A DNA stretch of 64,000 nucleotides from Pontixanthobacter sp. CEM42 (GCF_017812015.1 NZ_JADQTN010000002.1:682001-746000); one strand, 5' to 3'. Positions 47,362 through 56,565 are shown, numbered from the stretch's first letter. Made by a program: numbers and translations. The notes: generated by a model not told the origin, from the letters alone.

Positions 47362-48939
47362 TCACTCGGCTAGACCGCAACCGCGCAAATAGTCATTGTC
47401 GAACATCTTCCTGTCAGCCGGATTGGGCAGCAGCTCGCGCCGCGCCGCCAGCCATGTGTCAACATTGCTGTCCCCATAGGCTGCTCGCACACGTTCCGGC
47501 GTATATCCATGCGTCTTGCCCCAATGCTGGGTGAAGGGAATGTTTGCAGCTTCCATCGCGGTCGGGATTGCGTTGAAGAAGTCGGTTGAGTCGTCATTGT
47601 GAACACCGTCGATGCTGACCACGAATGTCGTATCCCACCGATTGAACGCCAGCAGCGCCGATGATTTTTTGACGTAACGACACCCGAACACCAGCGGAAC
47701 CGGCCCGATATCGCGGTTAAGCTGCAGAAGCAGTTCGATGGTGTCGTCTGCCCGGTCCAGAGGTACCGCGACCGTACCACTCGCCACTTTGGTGCGGAGC
47801 GATTTGTAGCCGAATGTCTCGCCCCAGCTGCGTTCCTGACGGCCAAGGCTGAACATCTGGCTCGCGACCAGGTTAGAGAACATGGGGACCAATGGCTGGA
47901 ACAGATCAAGCGCCCTGCCAGCGACAGTAATGAAGTCATATCCAGGCCCGAAACTGTTCTCTTCAATTGTGTAGTCTGGAACGTGATCTTCCTTCCACGG
48001 GTCCTCATACATCTGCGTCACCAATATCTCGGGCGGCGAAGTGTTAGGGTTGATGATAGGCTGGAAGAAATAGGGTTTGCCCGAGCGCGCTGCCGGATCG
48101 AGCGAGGTGTCCGTTGTGAAATCAAGTTGGGTCACACGGTCACGCATCGCACCCTGATAGGTCAGCGGATTGCCATTGCGGTCTTTGTCATAATTATGCG
48201 CATCGACGAGAAAGCGCGGACGTGCCTCGATCACAACATTGTGGATCACTCCAAACGCGCCAAGTCCAACGACCACGGCGTTGAACAGGTCATCATCGCG
48301 GATCAGTGTAGCGCCGAACGCAGCGGCTACCGACTCTTTGACTACGGGGTAGGTGGCACGTTCCAGCCAGAACTGCGCCGTATCACCCGCCAGCAGATGA
48401 ATGCTCACGATCTGGTCGTGCATCGCCCCGAAATCGAGGACCGAGCCATGCGTGCCTGCAGCTGTCGCCCCGACAATGGTCTGACCATTCGCCGCGCCGG
48501 TGGTCTTGAACGAAAGACGCTGCGTAGAATTTTCAAGCCAGCGATTGAGCTCTGAAACGTAGTTGCCGCATTGGACCAAACAGAGGCCGCGTTTGTCGGT
48601 TCGGTCGCCCCGATATTCGGGGACGACTTGGGTGTGATGAATACGCTTTTTGCCGGTGAGAGCAGCAGTGTTGAGCATGATCCCGTCGGTCAGCGGCGCT
48701 TCGGACAAAGACCAACCACGGCCAATTGCCTTGTAGGGAATCTGCCGGACTTTTGCACTGGCGATAGAGCGCTGGATCTGCCGCGTGCAACGATTGATCA
48801 TGTCAGCGCCATAGTCCTGACCGTCAGGGGGCGGGAGTACGGCATCCATACCCGCGATTTGGCCCGAAACGGTTTCGTGCCAGTTCTCCCATAATGTGTT
48901 GACCGCGCCCGGTTTCAGCATTGTTTGATCATCTGACAT
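47362..48939 (-). CDS. FAD-binding oxidoreductase, aldonolactone oxidase-like
   Basis: 525 residues. The FAD-binding domain shows GRGWSLSEAP, TTGAANGQTIVGATAAGTHGS and LGAFGVIHNVVIEAR. The C-terminal cap has FTQHWGKTHGYTPERV, the HWGK motif of sugar-1,4-lactone oxidases, and ends NPADRKMFDNDYLRGC. It resembles L-gulono/D-arabinono-lactone oxidases that use O2 to oxidise aldonolactones, though the substrate is unknown. No signal peptide. Five nucleotides from the lipoprotein gene upstream, so an operon. Confidence 0.82.
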   Translation of the reverse strand: MSDDQTMLKPGAVNTLWENWHETVSGQIAGMDAVLPPPDGQDYGADMINRCTRQIQRSIASAKVRQIPYKAIGRGWSLSEAPLTDGIMLNTAALTGKKRIHHTQVVPEYRGDRTDKRGLCLVQCGNYVSELNRWLENSTQRLSFKTTGAANGQTIVGATAAGTHGSVLDFGAMHDQIVSIHLLAGDTAQFWLERATYPVVKESVAAAFGATLIRDDDLFNAVVVGLGAFGVIHNVVIEARPRFLVDAHNYDKDRNGNPLTYQGAMRDRVTQLDFTTDTSLDPAARSGKPYFFQPIINPNTSPPEILVTQMYEDPWKEDHVPDYTIEENSFGPGYDFITVAGRALDLFQPLVPMFSNLVASQMFSLGRQERSWGETFGYKSLRTKVASGTVAVPLDRADDTIELLLQLNRDIGPVPLVFGCRYVKKSSALLAFNRWDTTFVVSIDGVHNDDSTDFFNAIPTAMEAANIPFTQHWGKTHGYTPERVRAAYGDSNVDTWLAARRELLPNPADRKMFDNDYLRGCGLAE

Positions 48940-48944
48940 CGCGC

Positions 48945-49490
48945 TTATCCTCTGCCTGACGCGGGTTCGGCCAAGAACCAGCTGGTGGAGACGTCGCTAC
49001 AGGTGAAGCTCACCAGCTTGGTCGGTTCGCCCGGAGTGCCCGTTGCGGTGCAATCATACTCGATGACTTCGCCGCCATTGGTGCCGGGCTTGGTGCAGGT
49101 AATCTGGACTGGCGTATCCGCGTCACCGGTACCGTCTATTGTCGTGCATGAGACATGCGGCTGCGACGTATCGGGCTTGGCGCATTGAAACTTGATGGTT
49201 GCCTGATTGACTATGCCAAGAGTGAGAACGCTGACCAATCCTTGGCCGAAATCGCGATCAACCTCGACTCGAGTCATTGGCTCGGTACCGCATTTGTCTT
49301 TAACAACGCGGCCGCTGGCGGCATTGCTGTTGAATCCTGATCGACCGGCGATTGATGTCTGCTTGGATGAGCAATTACCATCCGGACAGTAACCGTCTTG
49401 ATAGCCCGAAACCGCCAAGTGGTTTGAGCAAGAGGACAGAGTTGGTAGTGATCCCAGCGCTAAAACGGCCAGTATCGCCCGATATTTCAT
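48945..49490 (-). CDS. Bor-like lipoprotein, unknown function
   Basis: 181 residues; lipobox LSSC (about residue 18-21) predicts a lipoprotein (MKYRAILAVLALGSLPTLSSCSN). The segment DRDFGQGLVSVLTLGIVNQATIKFQC closely follows the Bor protein pattern of lambda-type serum-resistance lipoproteins, but the rest is longer and rich in Thr/Gly with six further cysteines (CTTID, CTKPG, CTATG, CSDVS). Probably an outer-membrane lipoprotein. First gene of an operon with the flavoprotein gene. Confidence 0.7.
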   Translation of the reverse strand: MKYRAILAVLALGSLPTLSSCSNHLAVSGYQDGYCPDGNCSSKQTSIAGRSGFNSNAASGRVVKDKCGTEPMTRVEVDRDFGQGLVSVLTLGIVNQATIKFQCAKPDTSQPHVSCTTIDGTGDADTPVQITCTKPGTNGGEVIEYDCTATGTPGEPTKLVSFTCSDVSTSWFLAEPASGRG

Positions 49491-49702
49491 TATTTCCTCC
49501 CGAGTCGGTTCATCACAGCTTCTTAAGTAGAGGTATTATATACTTATTTGCGGCGCAAATGAGACTGGTGCAGCATAGTTGGGTTGTGATGGTAGACAGT
49601 GTGGCTACCAATTGATGAAATCTCCACGTTGCGGCTTCACCCACGATCATCCTGCGGCTATCAGCGCGGTCAAACGATTCTCATGATTTTTGGAGTGAAC
49701 AC

Positions 49703-49939
49703 ATGGCCGATGCCACTGACGACCGCCTGCGCCTTTTGATCGAGCGCATCGAACGCCTCGAGGAAGAAAAGAAGGGCATCGCTGATGATATCCGCGATGT
49801 TTATGCAGAAGCCAAAGCGGTCGGTTACGACCCCAAAATCATGCGTCAGGTCGTTCGTTTGCGGAAAATGGACACCAACGACCGCAACGAGATGGAAATG
49901 GTTCTCGACACTTATAAGAACGCGCTAGGACTCGATTAG
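49703..49939 (+). CDS. gapR: GapR/DUF2312 nucleoid-associated protein
   Basis: 78 residues, nearly all DUF2312: [56 protein letters not shown]. In Caulobacter GapR binds overtwisted AT-rich DNA and assists gyrase and topoisomerase IV ahead of replication and transcription. The coiled coil and the YDPKIMRQ turn are typical. Cytoplasmic, DNA-bound. Confidence 0.92.
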   Translation: MADATDDRLRLLIERIERLEEEKKGIADDIRDVYAEAKAVGYDPKIMRQVVRLRKMDTNDRNEMEMVLDTYKNALGLD

Positions 49940-50012
49940 TATGCGTTCTTAGCGCGTTCATCCTCCATCCAGCTTCGATGCCGATACACGGCATCCGGAT
50001 GAGAGGGAATGT

Positions 50013-52331
50013 ATGCGTAAGTCACTGATTTTTGCATCGTTGTTGTTTGCGCCCGTCACTGTTGTGGCGCAGGACGAGACTGCTTCGATTGAACTCGACA
50101 ACGCCGGCTTCGAGGAGACTGAGCCCGGTTCAAGACCGTCCGGCTGGGGCGGTAATATGCTGCCTTCTGATGAAGGGGCGGCCGGTTACAAAGCCATGGT
50201 CGACGCAGTTAATCCGGCGGCGGGCTCGGCCAGTTTGCGGATTGAATCGCAAGGCGTGATTGATGCGGGCAAGTTCGGGACAATTACTCGGGCTTTAAAT
50301 GTAGAGACGCTACGTGGCCGAAAGATCAGACTAACCGGCAAAGCTCGGGTCGGTCTCCCGGTGCCGAGGCATGCGGGCTTTTGGCTGCGCGTAGACCGTC
50401 CCGGCGGTCGGAGTGGTTTCTTCGACAATATGGGCAATCGGCCGATCACTTCGGGCGAATGGCAAAGCTATAGCATTGAAGGTGATGTCGCCGTCGATGC
50501 GAGCCAGATCGTGTTTGGCTTCTTGGTGCACGGTGAAGGCAAAGCTTGGGTGGATGATTTTCTCGTCGAAGACATAGGTCCGATTGACGTGCCCAATTTT
50601 GAAGGTGTCGGGACACCCGTGGGACCGACACGCTATGCGTCGATTGAAGGCGATGTCGCTGCAACGCCGATTTCTGATCGCGGCGTCGTCAATCTCCAGG
50701 CGTTGGCCAGAACCTATGGGTTGGTGCGTTGGTTTCATCCAACCGATCAAGCCGCCGATGTCGATTGGGGACGCTTGCTGATCGGGGCAATCCCGAAGGT
50801 CGAGGCGGCAAAAGATGCAGCAGAGCTTGCAGTGGCCTTGCGCGAGGCTTTTGGTCCGGTTGCGCCGACCATGCAGATCGCAATGGGCGATAATCCGTCA
50901 ACAATGACACAACGCGAGGGCGCTGCACAACATGTGCGGTGGGAATATCGCGGTTTTCCGTCCGACCTGAGCCGTACGTACAGCTCCGAGCGCTCGGCGA
51001 GCCCCGCAACAGAGGCTCCGGAGATATTTGCAGAGACGCTACCGGGTGGCTTGGTGATACATGTACCGCTCAGTGTACCGGTTGGCGAAGTCGGGAAGAC
51101 GCTACCACTCGGCGAAGTAGGACCGCCCGAGAGCGGAAAGCCCGAGGGTTGGGTACCTGCCGGGTTCGACCGCACAACGCGGATTGCCGGACTGCTCTCA
51201 GCTTGGGCTATGTTTGATCATTTCTATCCCTATTGGGATGTCGTCGAAACCGATTGGGACGCGATGCTCGTGCCCATGCTGCAGGACGCGGCGTCAGCAT
51301 CCGATGACATTGCCTATCGCGATGTTTTGCTACGCTTGGTGGAAGGCCTTGATGACGGTCATGGCGGCGTCAATTATCGCGATGAAGGCGAGGCGATACT
51401 ACCGCTCGACTGGGAATGGATTGAGAACCAGCTGGTGATCACCGCAGCGCCTACCGGCGCGCTTGATTCGCCGGGATATGCGCCCGGCATGGTGGTGAAG
51501 GCAATCGACGGAGTGCCCGTTGAAGACGCTATCGCTGCCAAGAAGACGCTCATCTCGGGCAGTGAACAGTGGAAGACCTTCGTGGCGTTATCCCAGTTGC
51601 GATATTCCCACGAAGCGGGCGAACGCATATTGCGAATCGAGAATGCGGAAGGGGAGCGAAGCGAAATTACGCTTCCGCTGAACATAGAGAGCTACGACGC
51701 ATGGATTAGGGAGCCGCGACCGGACGTCGCCAGCGAGTTGGAACCGGGCATTGTCTATGTCGATATCGATCGACTCACTGACACGCATTTTTCAGACGGA
51801 AAATCTCGGCTGGAAGCTGCGAAGGGTCTGGTGTTCGATCTCAGAGGATATCCGAGAGGTCGATATACCTATCTATCGCACATGACCGATGAACCGATCC
51901 GTTCGGCTGAAATGAATATTGCATTCCAGACATTGCCTGATGCGCAGTTTGATGGCTGGCGCGAAGGTGGTTGGCGGATCGCGCCGGCATTGCCGCGCTA
52001 TACCGACAACGTGGTTTTCATCACCGATGGCGGAGCGATCAGTTTTTCCGAATCGATCTTGGGCACAGTGAAAGCCAACGGGCTTGGCACGATCATCGGT
52101 ACGCCCACAGCCGGAGCCAATGGCAATGTCACGACCTTCCGGATACCCGGCGGTTACCAACTGCGCTGGACTGGCATGCAGGTTAAAAATCGTGACGGCA
52201 CACAGCATCATATCCTGGGGATCCAGCCAGACATCCGCGTCGAACGAACGCTAGCCGGTGTGCGAGAGGGTCGTGACGAGTTGCTCGACGCGGCAATCGC
52301 AGAAGTGAAGCGCCAAATGGCACAAGACTGA
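50013..52331 (+). CDS. Large secreted S41-family peptidase
   Basis: 772 residues with a signal peptide (MRKSLIFASLLFAPVTVVAQ). Residues about 25-200 form a beta-rich N-terminal domain (LDNAGFEETEPGSRPSGW ... WVDDFLVED) like a carbohydrate-binding or galactose-binding-like module. A linking domain follows. The C-terminal S41 domain includes VKAIDGVPVEDAIAAKK (PDZ-like), GIVYVDIDRL, VFDLRGYPRG (D-x-R-x-x-x-x-G), and TDGGAISFSESILGTVKANGLGTIIGTPTAGANG with the putative nucleophile Ser in FSES. Periplasmic or cell-surface protease. ATG 50013 is preceded by GAGAGGGAATGT. Confidence 0.88.
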   Translation: MRKSLIFASLLFAPVTVVAQDETASIELDNAGFEETEPGSRPSGWGGNMLPSDEGAAGYKAMVDAVNPAAGSASLRIESQGVIDAGKFGTITRALNVETLRGRKIRLTGKARVGLPVPRHAGFWLRVDRPGGRSGFFDNMGNRPITSGEWQSYSIEGDVAVDASQIVFGFLVHGEGKAWVDDFLVEDIGPIDVPNFEGVGTPVGPTRYASIEGDVAATPISDRGVVNLQALARTYGLVRWFHPTDQAADVDWGRLLIGAIPKVEAAKDAAELAVALREAFGPVAPTMQIAMGDNPSTMTQREGAAQHVRWEYRGFPSDLSRTYSSERSASPATEAPEIFAETLPGGLVIHVPLSVPVGEVGKTLPLGEVGPPESGKPEGWVPAGFDRTTRIAGLLSAWAMFDHFYPYWDVVETDWDAMLVPMLQDAASASDDIAYRDVLLRLVEGLDDGHGGVNYRDEGEAILPLDWEWIENQLVITAAPTGALDSPGYAPGMVVKAIDGVPVEDAIAAKKTLISGSEQWKTFVALSQLRYSHEAGERILRIENAEGERSEITLPLNIESYDAWIREPRPDVASELEPGIVYVDIDRLTDTHFSDGKSRLEAAKGLVFDLRGYPRGRYTYLSHMTDEPIRSAEMNIAFQTLPDAQFDGWREGGWRIAPALPRYTDNVVFITDGGAISFSESILGTVKANGLGTIIGTPTAGANGNVTTFRIPGGYQLRWTGMQVKNRDGTQHHILGIQPDIRVERTLAGVREGRDELLDAAIAEVKRQMAQD

Positions 52332-52344
52332 CCCTAGGGAACAA

Positions 52345-52440
52345 TTGATAGGGTTGGTGCGTTATCATAGTAATACACCAACCTATCATAGTAATACACC
52401 AACCTATCATAGTAATACACCAACCCTAATAACAATTGGA
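52345..52440. repeat. 21-bp tandem repeats flanked by an inverted repeat
   Basis: Three perfect 21-bp copies at 52363-52383, 52384-52404 and 52405-52425; each begins TATCATAG and ends CACCAACC. They are bracketed by GGGTTGGTG (52351-52359) and CACCAACCC (52418-52426), a 9-bp inverted repeat whose right arm overlaps copy 3. AT-rich compared with the surroundings. The array ends 23 nt before the YbjQ start, whose GGAGG is at 52438. Confidence 0.95.
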
Positions 52441-52448
52441 GGAACTCC

Positions 52449-52796
52449 ATGGCAGGCCCTTGGAAAGACGCGCGCGGCATTACTGTATCAACAACCCCGA
52501 CATTGGAGGGGCAGCCGATCCAGCAATATCTCGGCATCGTCACTGGCGAAGTGATCGTCGGTGCGAACCTGTTTCGCGATATGTTTGCGAATATTCGCGA
52601 TATCGTGGGCGGTCGTTCGGGCTCTTACGAGCGTATTTTGGCGGATGCCCGCAAACAGGCAATCGAAGAAGTTCAGGCAGAATGCGCTTCCATCGGCGGT
52701 AATGCCGTGGTTGGGATCGATCTCGATTACGAAGTGATCGGCGATACCGGATCAATGCTGATGGTCAGCGCAAGCGGCACGGCGGTAAAGGTGTGA
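52449..52796 (+). CDS. YbjQ/UPF0145 family protein
   Basis: 115 residues of the YbjQ (heavy-metal-binding DUF74) family: [52 protein letters not shown] ... [32 protein letters not shown]. Forms pentameric rings in known structures; function uncertain. GGAGG is 6 nt upstream of the ATG. The 5' region contains the 21-bp repeat array. Followed after 4 nt by the GNAT gene. Confidence 0.92.
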   Translation: MAGPWKDARGITVSTTPTLEGQPIQQYLGIVTGEVIVGANLFRDMFANIRDIVGGRSGSYERILADARKQAIEEVQAECASIGGNAVVGIDLDYEVIGDTGSMLMVSASGTAVKV

Positions 52797-52800
52797 TCCG

Positions 52801-53256
52801 GTGCTCGCAGTCCGCCGCTTAGTATCTGGCGATATCGCCGAATTCCGCGCCATGAACGCTGTGTTCTCTGATGTTTTCGGCGAACCAGAAAATTATGCCG
52901 ATGCCAAACCGGATGACAGCTACGTCGCTGCTTGGCTCGAAAACTCAACCAATGTTGCGATCATTGCGGAAGCGGATGGTAAAGCAGTCGGTGCTCTTGC
53001 CGGATATGTGCTGCCCAAATTCGAGCAAGATCGTAGCGAGCTGTATATTTACGATTTGGCTGTCGATGAAAATTACCGGCGGCGCGGCGCAGCTACCGCT
53101 ATGATTGAGGAAACACGTCGGATCGCGCGTGAGCGCGGTGCGTGGACTGTGTTTGTCCAAGCCGATGTCTTTCCCGAGGACGAGCCAGCTCGGGCGCTCT
53201 ACCGCAAATTGGCGACTGGCGAGCTGCAGGCACATCATTTTGACATTGTGCCTTGA
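52801..53256 (+). CDS. AAC(3)-I-like GNAT acetyltransferase
   Basis: 151 residues from GTG 52801. The central segment GALAGYVLPKFEQDRSELYIYDLAV is nearly identical to the corresponding segment of the AAC(3)-Ia aminoglycoside 3-N-acetyltransferase as I remember it, and YRRRGAATAMIEE is the acetyl-CoA pyrophosphate loop. The terminus AHHFDIVP also matches the family. Probably uses acetyl-CoA; whether aminoglycosides are the natural substrate is unknown. Chromosomal, without integron or mobile context. Likely co-transcribed with the YbjQ gene. Confidence 0.88.
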   Translation: MLAVRRLVSGDIAEFRAMNAVFSDVFGEPENYADAKPDDSYVAAWLENSTNVAIIAEADGKAVGALAGYVLPKFEQDRSELYIYDLAVDENYRRRGAATAMIEETRRIARERGAWTVFVQADVFPEDEPARALYRKLATGELQAHHFDIVP

Positions 53257-53331
53257 GAGCCGCATTGCCCGGCTCCGTCGCATTCGCTAGGGCTTCGCCT
53301 CAGCGATTAAGCCCAATTTGAAGAGTATCCA

Positions 53332-54081
53332 ATGGCAGGCCATTCCAAATTTAAGAACATCATGCACCGTAAGGGTGCGCAGGATAAGAAGCGGTCGAAC
53401 CTCTTCTCCAAGCTCAGCCGCGAGATTACCGTTGCGGCGAAAATGGGCACGCCCGATCCGGATATGAACCCGCGCCTGCGCTTGGCGGTCAACACTGCCA
53501 AGGGCCAGTCGATGCCCAAGGACAATATCCAGCGCGCTATCGATAAGGCCAGCACCGGCGATGACGAGAATTACGAAGAAGTTCGCTATGAAGGCTACGG
53601 CCCCGGCGGCAGCGCAGTCATTGTTGAGACACTGACAGACAACCGCAATCGCACGGCGACCGCTGTGCGCACTGCCTTCGCCAAGAATGGCGGTAATCTG
53701 GGCACCGCCGGCTCGGTTGCGCATGGTTTTGAGCGGCTCGGCTATATTGAATATTCATCCGAGGCTGGTGACGAGGACACCGTGCTCGAAGCGGCAATGG
53801 AAGCGGGCGCGGAAGACATTTCTTCCAGCGATGATGGCCATGAAATCTGGACCGGCGCGGAAGATTTGCACGAGGTTGCATCCGGACTCGAAAAATCGCT
53901 CGGTGAACCCAAAGAGGTCAAGCTGGCGTGGAAGCCGAACCTGACCGTCGATCTGGGTGAGAAGGATGCCGGCGTTCTGCTCAAGCTGATCGATACGCTG
54001 GACGATGATGATGATGTCCAAACCGTGTGGGGCAATTACGAAATCTCTGACGAGGTGATGGAGAAGTTGGACTCAGACTAA
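53332..54081 (+). CDS. yebC: YebC/PmpR family regulatory protein
   Basis: 249 residues. Starts [39 protein letters not shown], the defining YebC N-terminus; [25 protein letters not shown] and [24 protein letters not shown] complete the signature. These proteins act as transcription regulators and, in more recent work, as ribosome-associated translation factors for difficult peptide sequences. Upstream of ruvC, as in many proteobacteria. Confidence 0.97.
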   Translation: MAGHSKFKNIMHRKGAQDKKRSNLFSKLSREITVAAKMGTPDPDMNPRLRLAVNTAKGQSMPKDNIQRAIDKASTGDDENYEEVRYEGYGPGGSAVIVETLTDNRNRTATAVRTAFAKNGGNLGTAGSVAHGFERLGYIEYSSEAGDEDTVLEAAMEAGAEDISSSDDGHEIWTGAEDLHEVASGLEKSLGEPKEVKLAWKPNLTVDLGEKDAGVLLKLIDTLDDDDDVQTVWGNYEISDEVMEKLDSD

Positions 54082-54087
54082 GCCCTT

Positions 54088-54152
54088 CCGTTCGTGTCGA
54101 GCGAAGTCGAGACACGATGCTAGCGGTTCTCGACTTCGCTCGAACCGAACGG
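54088..54152. repeat. REP-like palindrome between yebC and ruvC
   Basis: Two 29-bp arms in inverted orientation (54088-54116 and 54124-54152), each built on TCGAGCGAAGTCGAG, with a 7-nt spacer. It forms a long stem-loop only 6 nt after the yebC stop and 13 nt before the ruvC start. Arms are imperfect. This core sequence is a recurring intergenic element in sphingomonad genomes. Confidence 0.85.
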
Positions 54153-54165
54153 ATTGCTATCGTCA

Positions 54166-54642
54166 ATGACCATCATCCTCGGCCTTGATCCTTCGCTTAG
54201 CTGCACCGGCTGGGGCGTGATCCGGTCGGAGGGTTCGCGGATTGCGCATATTGCTAACGGACAAATCAAGACCGATGCGAAAGCGCCTATGGCGGAGCGG
54301 CTGGCCGCTTTGCAATCAGGTCTTGCAGCAGTAATTGCCGAGCACCGGCCCGATCGCTCGGCGGCCGAGGAAGTCTTCGTCAATAAGAACCCGCAATCGA
54401 CATTGAAATTGGCGCAGGCTCGCGGAGCGGTGCTGGCGGCATGCGGTGCGGCGGGTTTGAGCGCCAACGAACACGCCGCGCGGAAGGTCAAGAAAGCAGT
54501 TGTTGGGACGGGTGCAGCCGACAAGACGCAGGTTCAAGCCATGCTGAAAGTGCTACTGCCCGGAGCGAAAGTAGCGGGTGCGGATGCGGCAGATGCGCTC
54601 GCCGTGGCAATTGCCGACGCGCATCTTACGCCGCGCACGTAG
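54166..54642 (+). CDS. ruvC: Holliday junction resolvase RuvC
   Basis: 158 residues from ATG 54166 (MTIILGLDPSLSCTGWGVI), a TTG at 54154 being the other open start. The catalytic acids are Asp of LGLDPS, Glu of AEEVFVNKNPQSTLKLAQARG, and the Asp pair in GADAADALAVAIADAH. Resolves Holliday junctions with RuvAB. No ruvA/ruvB follows within the window; the next gene is on the other strand. The start lies just beyond a REP-like palindrome. Confidence 0.97.
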   Translation: MTIILGLDPSLSCTGWGVIRSEGSRIAHIANGQIKTDAKAPMAERLAALQSGLAAVIAEHRPDRSAAEEVFVNKNPQSTLKLAQARGAVLAACGAAGLSANEHAARKVKKAVVGTGAADKTQVQAMLKVLLPGAKVAGADAADALAVAIADAHLTPRT

Positions 54643-54656
54643 ATAGCCGCTGTAGC

Positions 54657-55076
54657 TTACTCGAACACCTCAACATCATCATCGTCGAACACTGCATCGC
54701 CGCGCAGAGCGAGCGCGCCGCGAATACCTTGGACGATGAGAACGAGCACGACACCGTTGATGACCAAGCCGAGAAGCCCGGTCAGCGTCACGATCTTCAC
54801 AACCATCTCGAACGCCAGCAATGCCGCTGTGGCGATGCCCCAGAATGCACCTTTGCCAGCTCTCATGCGAAAACCCGCAACCAAACCAACAACGACTTCG
54901 AGGCCGACAGCGACCACTGCAGTAATGCCTTCGGTTGTAGTGAAGCCAGCCGCGCCGCCAAGGATTAGCATGCCGAGCATGGCCAAACCGGCAAAGATAA
55001 AGCAGCCGATGGCGCCTTGCGATGTTGCCGTGTGTGCGCCTGCGCGCGTGGTCAGATCGATCTGCCAGAATGACAT
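54657..55076 (-). CDS. Four-helix membrane protein, unknown
   Basis: 139 residues with four hydrophobic segments (GAIGCFIFAGLAMLGMLILGGAAGF, GITAVVAVGLEVVVGLVAGFRM, GAFWGIATAALLAFEMVVKIVTL, LVINGVVLVLIVQGIRGALAL) and an acidic tail DDDDVEVFE. No known domain recognised. Confidence 0.75.
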   Translation of the reverse strand: MSFWQIDLTTRAGAHTATSQGAIGCFIFAGLAMLGMLILGGAAGFTTTEGITAVVAVGLEVVVGLVAGFRMRAGKGAFWGIATAALLAFEMVVKIVTLTGLLGLVINGVVLVLIVQGIRGALALRGDAVFDDDDVEVFE

Positions 55077-55151
55077 GCGGTTTCCCCTCTTTCGTCACTG
55101 TTAGCTATGGCCTAGTGCGGCCCTACCGTCCAACCGAAAGACCACTTCCAT

Positions 55152-55499
55152 ATGACCACGCACTTTTACGGCATCCCCAATTGCGACACTGTGAAAAAGG
55201 CTCGCAAATGGCTCGAGGCGAACGGCGTCGCGTTCACCTTCCACGACTACAAGAAGGAAGGCGCCAATGCTGATAAGCTGACTGAATGGGTCGAGAAGAA
55301 AGGCTGGGAAGTGTTGCTCAACAAGCGCGGCACGACGTTCCGCAAGCTCGACGATTCAGACAAGGCTAACATCGATGCGGCTAAAGCTGTCACATTGATG
55401 ACGCAGAACCCCAGCATGATCAAACGGCCGGTGGTCGAACTTGATGGCGATTTGCTGGTCGGCTTTAAGGAAGACGAATGGTCCGCAGCTTTTTCTTAG
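55152..55499 (+). CDS. ArsC/Spx-family reductase, YffB-like
   Basis: 115 residues with thioredoxin-like ArsC fold: FYGIPNCDTVKKARKWLEANGVAFTFHDYKKEG, conserved Cys in PNCD, and the tail RPVVELDGDLLVGFKEDEW. This is the YffB/Spx type, found in most proteobacteria, rather than an arsenate-resistance reductase, so no link to the arsenic-type locus is claimed. The end overlaps the start of the phosphodiesterase gene by 22 nt. Confidence 0.92.
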   Translation: MTTHFYGIPNCDTVKKARKWLEANGVAFTFHDYKKEGANADKLTEWVEKKGWEVLLNKRGTTFRKLDDSDKANIDAAKAVTLMTQNPSMIKRPVVELDGDLLVGFKEDEWSAAFS

Positions 55500-56557
55500 G
55501 TGCTTTGATTTTGATGGGTGCCGCAATGACAACTCCCGCCGTTGCTCAAGACGCCCAAAAGGATGGTGGCAATGATTTGCTGATTATCGCGCATCGCGGT
55601 GCTAGCGGCGAGCGACCCGAGCATACTCTTGCCGCCTATGAACGCGCAATTGATCAGGGTGCCGATTATATCGAACCCGATCTGGTTGTGACCAAGGATG
55701 GCGTGCTGGTTTCACGGCATGAGAACGAGATTTCGGGCACGACTGATGTCGAGAGCCGCGAGGAATTCGAAGACCGCCGCCGCAGCAAGACCATCGACGG
55801 GCAATTGACTGCTGGATGGTTTGTCGAAGACTTTACGCTTGCCGAATTGCGCACGCTGCGCGCGAAGGAGCGGCTCCCCTATATTCGTCCCGAAAATGCG
55901 CGGTATAACGGTCTCTACCAAGTGCCTACATTTGAAGAGATTGTGGAGCTGGTGAAAGCCAAAGAGGCTGAACTGGGCAAGCGGATCGGCCTTTATCCCG
56001 AGCTGAAGCACCCCAATTTTCTGTTGCAAGATGAAGGGATCGATAGCGTTGATCTGCTGGTGCAAGCGCTCAAGAAAGCAGGTTACACCAAGGCATCTGA
56101 TCCGATTTTCATTCAGTGCTTTGAAGTCGGCCCGCTGCAGCGGCTGGATCAGCTCACCGATGTCCGTCTGGTGCAATTAATCCACCCCGAACATGAGAGC
56201 CCGGCTGACGAGCCATCGATGCGCTATGCGGAAATGGCAACGCCTACAGGGCTGGCAGAGATTGCCAAATATGCCGATGGCGTTGGTCCTCATTATAGCT
56301 TTGTCTTGAACGATGATGGCAGCGCGAAGCCGTTCGTTGCTGACGCACATGCATTGGACCTGAAAGTCCATCCGTGGACGTTGCGCAGCGAGAATACCTT
56401 TATGCCGCCTGCGCTGCGCACAAATGATAACCCGCGCGGTGTCGGCGCATTACCGGTACTGATGGGCCTGCTGGTTGCTGCCGATGTCGATGGCATCTTC
56501 ACCGATCACACCGCCGCCGCAGTGATGCTGCGCGAGAGCGGAAATTATCAGCCTTAG
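55478..56557 (+). CDS. glpQ: Periplasmic glycerophosphodiester phosphodiesterase
   Basis: 359 residues, signal peptide MVRSFFLGALILMGAAMTTPAVA. The GP-PDE motifs are AHRGASGERPEHTLAAYERAIDQGADYIEPDL (catalytic His/Glu and metal ligands) and VLVSRHENE. C-terminal segment GLLVAADVDGIFTDHTAAAV with the final metal/phosphate motif. Hydrolyses glycerophosphodiesters to glycerol-3-phosphate and an alcohol. The gene begins within the YffB gene. Confidence 0.95.
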   Translation: MVRSFFLGALILMGAAMTTPAVAQDAQKDGGNDLLIIAHRGASGERPEHTLAAYERAIDQGADYIEPDLVVTKDGVLVSRHENEISGTTDVESREEFEDRRRSKTIDGQLTAGWFVEDFTLAELRTLRAKERLPYIRPENARYNGLYQVPTFEEIVELVKAKEAELGKRIGLYPELKHPNFLLQDEGIDSVDLLVQALKKAGYTKASDPIFIQCFEVGPLQRLDQLTDVRLVQLIHPEHESPADEPSMRYAEMATPTGLAEIAKYADGVGPHYSFVLNDDGSAKPFVADAHALDLKVHPWTLRSENTFMPPALRTNDNPRGVGALPVLMGLLVAADVDGIFTDHTAAAVMLRESGNYQP

Positions 56558-56565
56558 GCGGCCGG

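Noticed and set aside
52345-52440. CRISPR-like repeat
   Set aside because: The three copies are directly contiguous with no spacers and no cas genes are near.
52345-52554. Open frame reading YHSNTPT three times
   Set aside because: Arises only because 21 bp is a multiple of three; no start codon with a ribosome site and it overlaps the YbjQ gene in another frame.
55152-55499. arsC arsenate reductase linked to the arsenic-type locus
   Set aside because: Motifs match the YffB/Spx type and it lies more than 40 kb away.
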